Under the pieces are notes generated by a model that was not told the origin of the DNA, made no database searches, and saw only the letters and a program-made list of their open reading frames with translations. Source: Saccharospirillum sp. (GTDB lineage Bacteria > Pseudomonadota > Gammaproteobacteria > Pseudomonadales > Natronospirillaceae). Taken from it: 64,000 nt of DNA. A program made the translations under genes and the position numbers. The stretch lies in NCBI GenBank assembly GCA_022565595.1, contig JAIUML010000008.1:109415-173414 (forward strand), given 5' to 3'. Below, piece after piece: positions 63,628 to 64,000 of this stretch (position 1 is its first letter; every line of letters starts with the position of its first letter).

Positions 63628-63888
63628 TCACACCATCAGCAGACGCAAATCCTCAAGGCTGCGGATGTATTCGCTGAGAAAGCGGGCGGCGTCGGCACCA
63701 TTGATCACCCTGTGGTCGTAGCTGAGATCCAGGGGAACCATCGGCGTTGCAATAAAAGCCTCGCCATTCCAGACCGGTTTGTGTTGCATTCTGGTGATGC
63801 CCAGAATGGCCACTTCCGGCGGGTTAACAATGGGGCTGAAGCTGGTGCCGCCTATTCCACCCAGATTGGTGATTGTAGTTGCCCCCGC
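63628..63888 (-). pseudogene. Dihydrolipoamide acyltransferase (E2) 3' fragment, cut by an IS
   Basis: About 85 residues remain of the E2 catalytic domain: [36 protein letters not shown] and the active-site segment [20 protein letters not shown]. It ends in a normal C-terminus. The 5' side passes directly into the right end of an IS3-family element, so this part cannot be expressed as a whole E2 from here. The rest of the gene would lie beyond the IS, outside the window, if it survives. Confidence 0.85.
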
Positions 63889-64000
63889 TAAACCGGACAC
63901 CACCTCATTCATTTGATACAAGGTCAGCCCGATACTCCCAGGGCGACTTCATCCTCAGCCCTTTATGTGGATGGCTTCGATTATAGTCTTCTATCCACTC
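63885..64000 (-). mobile_element. IS3-family insertion sequence, right end (runs out of the window)
   Basis: Read on the minus strand, the transposase C-terminus is followed by GGTGTCCGGTTTAGCGGGGG, which matches the inverted repeat of the remnant at 19,972. The exact end is uncertain by a few bases. The body of the element continues past base 64,000. Confidence 0.82.
63905..64000 (-). CDS. IS3-family transposase OrfB, last 31 residues
   Basis: The frame gives [20 protein letters not shown] followed by [11 protein letters not shown] and a stop at 63905. This is the end of the DDE (rve) integrase-type transposase of IS3 elements; the glutamate of the DDE triad lies upstream, outside the window. 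It fits the same IS subgroup as the OrfA fragment at 20,022. Confidence 0.85.
   Translation of the reverse strand, partial: EWIEDYNRSHPHKGLRMKSPWEYRADLVSNE

Overview
The window is a chromosomal segment of a heterotrophic, probably marine, gammaproteobacterium. This is inferred from two TRAP uptake systems, an NADP glutamate dehydrogenase, a sigma54-controlled phenol meta-cleavage cluster, L-2-hydroxyglutarate oxidase, RND efflux and the general protein style. I cannot fix the genus. Most of it is moderately GC-rich. The stretch from about 12.0 to 21.0 kb is clearly more AT-rich and uses different codons.

Layout. 0-10 kb: the end of a TRAP permease, a GntR regulator, an MFS transporter, a dienelactone-hydrolase-like enzyme, an RND efflux pair and gdhA. 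10-12 kb: a five-repeat CHRD lipoprotein. 12-21 kb: an accessory island with the signature of an integron cassette array without an integrase in view. It holds a broken higB with intact higA, an HNH nuclease gene, an unknown gene, a DUF4238/SEC-C gene and another unknown gene. The ends of the cassettes match as expected (GTTAGAC with GTCTAAC, GCTAGCT with AGCTAAC, GTTAGGC with GCCTAAC). A group II intron sits inside one attC-like site and an IS3-family remnant inside another. 21-26 kb: a PEP/pyruvate-binding-domain protein, a thioesterase-like protein and a V4R/sigma54 activator.

26-41.4 kb: a complete phenol degradation cluster. Phenol hydroxylase dmpKLMNOP is followed by a chloroplast-type ferredoxin (dmpQ), catechol 2,3-dioxygenase (dmpB), a GlcG-like gene and the lower pathway dmpCDEFGHI. 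Together they turn phenol into catechol and then pyruvate and acetyl-CoA. A -24/-12 promoter and an upstream inverted repeat lie between the activator and dmpK. 41-54 kb: an EAL phosphodiesterase, a GntR/lhgO/SGNH group, a TRIC-type channel, a TauE permease, and a sulfatase next to a fused TRAP transporter and its TAXI receptor with a divergent LysR regulator. 54-64 kb: two overlapping histidine kinases, an AraC regulator, a small membrane protein, azlCD, a decayed AEC transporter, a second TauE permease, and an E2 acyltransferase gene cut by an IS3-family element at the right edge.

The most unusual signal is a family of about 110-140 bp intergenic structured palindromes. There are ten copies plus one half copy, all between 26.8 and 62.7 kb and eight of them in the phenol cluster. 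Copies keep a linker and a CATCCATG loop, while the sequences of three nested stems differ between copies and change in a compensating way. That points to selection for a folded RNA or single-stranded DNA.
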